Assembly (NCBI GenBank): GCA_031460455.1 | Contig: JAVKTQ010000012.1 | Coordinates: forward strand, 51,832-115,831 | Length of the DNA stretch: 64,000 nt | Origin: Sporomusaceae bacterium | GTDB taxonomy: Bacteria; Bacillota; Negativicutes; Sporomusales; UBA7701 | Direction of reading: 5' to 3' | Part shown: piece by piece, positions 62,198-64,000 of the stretch | How positions within the stretch are numbered: position 1 is the first letter of the stretch | Layout of the letters: each line of letters begins with the position of its first letter | Notes under the pieces: generated by a model | What the model saw: only the letters and a program-made list of their open reading frames with translations | The model's database searches: none | What the model was told of the DNA's origin: nothing | Translations under genes and position numbers: made by a program

Positions 62198-63880
62198 GTG
62201 AAGAGTCATATTTCCACAAAAGGCCCGGAACGCGCCACCCACCGGGCAATATACTACTCGATGGGTTTCTTGCCTTCCGACCTTGATAAGCCGCTGGTGG
62301 CGGTGGTGAATTCGCAGAACGAGACGATGCCCGGCCACACCCACCTGGACGAGATCGCGGCCGCGGTGAAGGCGGGGATAACGGCCGCCGGCGGCACGCC
62401 GATCGAGTTCCCGGTCATTGGTGTGTGCGACGGCATTGCCCAGGGACATTTCGGGATGAAGTATCCGCTGGCCAGCCGCGAGCTTATCGCCGATTCGATC
62501 GAGGTGATGATGAACGCCCACGCTTACGACGCGATGGTGCTGATCACCAACTGCGACAAGATCACGCCGGCGATGCTGATGGCGGCGGCGCGCCTTAACG
62601 TGCCGGCGGTCATGATCAGCGGCGGGCCGATGCTGGCGGGGTTCCACTGCGGCCGTAAGGTGGGCTACACCGACTTGTTCGAGTCGGTGGGGCAGGTGGC
62701 GCAGGGCAAGATGAGCGAGGCGGAGCTGGCGGCGTTCGAGTGGGAGTCGTTCCACGGGGCGGGAGCCTGCGCGCTGATGGGCACGGCCAACACGATGAAT
62801 ATGCTGGCCGAGGCTTTAGGCATGACGCTGCCCGGCTCGGGCACCGTTCCGGCGGTGAGCGGCAAGCGGCGCGCGCTGGCGAAGCTGACCGGGATGAAGA
62901 TTATGGAGCTTTACAAGCAGAATATCCGGCCGCGGGACATCATGACGATGAAGGCGTTCGAGAATGCCATCGCCGTCGATATGGCGATCGGCGGCTCGAC
63001 GAATACCGCGCTTCATCTGCCGGCCATCGCCAACTCCGCGGGGCTGACGGTCGGCCGCGAGGAATTCGAGCGGATCGCGGCCAGGACGCCGCATATCGTG
63101 AAGGTGAAGCCGGCCGGCGAGCATTTCCCCGAGGATGTGTACAACGCCGGCGGGGTGGAAGCGGTGCTGAAGCACCTGCTCGATAACCGCCTCGTCAACG
63201 GCGACGCGCTGACGGTGACCGGGGCCACGGTGGGGGAGAACCTCAAGGAGACGGCGGTCAAGGACGCGAGCGTCATCCGCCCGGTTGGCGATCCCTACCA
63301 GGCGACCGGCGGCATCGCGTTCCTCGCCGGCAATATCGCCCCCGAGGGGGCAGTGTGCAAGAAGGCGGCAGTGGCGCCGGAGATGCTGAAACACCGTGGG
63401 CCGGCCCGGGTCTTCGACCAGGAGGAGGAAGCGGTTAAGGCTATTTACGGCGGAAAGATCAAGCCGGGGGATGTTGTCATTGTCCGCTACGAGGGCCCGC
63501 GCGGCGGGCCGGGGATGCGGGAGATGCTGACGCCGACGTCGGCGATCGTCGGCATGGGGCTGGGCAGTTCGGTAGCGCTGATTACCGACGGGCGTTTTTC
63601 GGGGGCGACTTCGGGGGCGGCGATCGGCCACGTTTCCCCGGAGGCGGCGGCCGGAGGCCCGCTGGCTCTCGTCGAGGACGGGGACATGATCGATATCGAT
63701 ATCCTCGCCGGCAAGCTGAACGCGCTGGTGGACGAGGCCGAGCTGGCCCGCCGGCGGGATAGGCTGGCGCCGTTCGTGAGCGACGTCCCCGCGGGCAGCT
63801 ACCTGGAGCGGTACGCGTGTCTGGTGACGTCGGCGATGGGTGGCGCGGTGTTTAGAAATATGAGCTGCGAGCGAAAGTGA
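62198..63880 (+). CDS. ilvD: Dihydroxy-acid dehydratase family protein (IlvD/EDD)
   Basis: This 560-residue Fe-S dehydratase has [19 protein letters not shown] (first cluster Cys), [13 protein letters not shown] (second Cys), [13 protein letters not shown] (third Cys), GRFSGATSG and the C-terminal block. IlvD makes 2-ketoisovalerate, the substrate of PanB, so gene order matches metabolic order. The AQGH and GACALMG variants differ slightly from standard IlvD (AMGH, SCSGMFT), so a related sugar-acid or other hydroxy-acid substrate remains possible. Confidence 0.85.
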   Translation: MKSHISTKGPERATHRAIYYSMGFLPSDLDKPLVAVVNSQNETMPGHTHLDEIAAAVKAGITAAGGTPIEFPVIGVCDGIAQGHFGMKYPLASRELIADSIEVMMNAHAYDAMVLITNCDKITPAMLMAAARLNVPAVMISGGPMLAGFHCGRKVGYTDLFESVGQVAQGKMSEAELAAFEWESFHGAGACALMGTANTMNMLAEALGMTLPGSGTVPAVSGKRRALAKLTGMKIMELYKQNIRPRDIMTMKAFENAIAVDMAIGGSTNTALHLPAIANSAGLTVGREEFERIAARTPHIVKVKPAGEHFPEDVYNAGGVEAVLKHLLDNRLVNGDALTVTGATVGENLKETAVKDASVIRPVGDPYQATGGIAFLAGNIAPEGAVCKKAAVAPEMLKHRGPARVFDQEEEAVKAIYGGKIKPGDVVIVRYEGPRGGPGMREMLTPTSAIVGMGLGSSVALITDGRFSGATSGAAIGHVSPEAAAGGPLALVEDGDMIDIDILAGKLNALVDEAELARRRDRLAPFVSDVPAGSYLERYACLVTSAMGGAVFRNMSCERK

Positions 63881-63893
63881 GGAGGCAATCAAA

Positions 63894-64000
63894 ATGGCGA
63901 AAAAAAGTATTCTCGACTTCCAGAGCATGGTGAGCAAGGGTGAAAAAATCGTTTACCTGACCGCCTACGACTACCTTACGGCCAAGATGCAGGAAAAGGC
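63894..64000 (+). CDS. Second PanB-like protein, N-terminus only
   Basis: ATG 63894 with GGAGG 8 nt upstream begins MAKKSILDFQSMVSKGEKIV, followed by YLTAYDYLTAKMQEKA, the N-terminal beta-alpha barrel start typical of PanB and related PEP mutase/isocitrate lyase-superfamily enzymes. The gene runs out of the window after 35 codons. If it is PanB, this locus holds two PanB paralogues flanking an IlvD-family gene. Confidence 0.7.
   Translation, partial: MAKKSILDFQSMVSKGEKIVYLTAYDYLTAKMQEK

Overview
The window is a GC-rich, densely packed bacterial chromosome segment with no rRNA, tRNA, CRISPR array, insertion sequence or phage gene that I can see. The gene content suggests a strictly anaerobic, motile Firmicute: a selenocysteine formate dehydrogenase, a tungsten-type aldehyde:ferredoxin oxidoreductase, a four-subunit 2-oxoacid:ferredoxin oxidoreductase, an oxygen-sensitive 4-hydroxybutyryl-CoA dehydratase and a bacteriohemerythrin. 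A high-GC member of the Negativicutes (Sporomusaceae-like) is my best guess, but this is inference from gene content and style, not from a marker gene.

Layout. (1) 1-2619: end of a thiolase gene, then a two-component system (histidine kinase, OmpR-family regulator). (2) 2674-12562: flagellin on the + strand facing a convergent minus-strand late-flagellar operon flgD-flgE-flgK2-flgK-flgL-fliD-chaperone. A repeated motif, TAAACA-N5-TTAACA-N8-CGA, lies before the kinase, the regulator, flagellin and flgD, which suggests one regulon. (3) 12844-28488: a tightly coupled + strand cluster of two KAS III enzymes, two acyl carrier proteins, three GNAT-like paralogues, a MATE exporter, an acyl-activating ligase, a three-subunit molybdenum hydroxylase, an ATPase-fold/GNAT-like fusion, an aminotransferase and a CAT-like acyltransferase. 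It looks like an undescribed small-molecule or acyl-modification pathway. (4) 28565-33318: a BMP-type (nucleoside-like) ABC importer. (5) 33417-35640: small genes, a family of look-alike terminators and two adjacent long imperfect inverted repeats without genes. (6) 35646-43790, minus strand: mobA, fdhE, formate dehydrogenase (alpha with an in-frame UGA/Sec), a tungsten AOR and a MoaD-like carrier, preceded by two 37-bp direct repeats. (7) 44127-52604: two 668-residue serine hydrolases flanking a proline-iminopeptidase-like gene, a broken 5'-nucleotidase gene, a secreted DUF3298-type protein and a POT peptide transporter. (8) 52762-60018: split transketolase, FmdB-like zinc ribbon, 2-oxoacid:ferredoxin oxidoreductase (gamma-delta-alpha-beta), 4-hydroxybutyryl-CoA dehydratase and bacteriohemerythrin. 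(9) 60090-64000: a 34-residue membrane peptide gene with its own promoter, structured leader and terminator; a flavoprotein; then panB, an ilvD-family dehydratase and the start of a second panB-like gene.

How the parts work together. The kinase/regulator pair probably controls hook-filament assembly. The acyl cluster is self-contained: it has acyl activation, carrier, condensation, amine transfer, acyl transfer and export. Its position beside the late flagellar operon leaves open a role in modifying the flagellum. The formate dehydrogenase, AOR and oxidoreductase genes form an anaerobic redox set served by the local cofactor genes mobA, fdhE and moaD.
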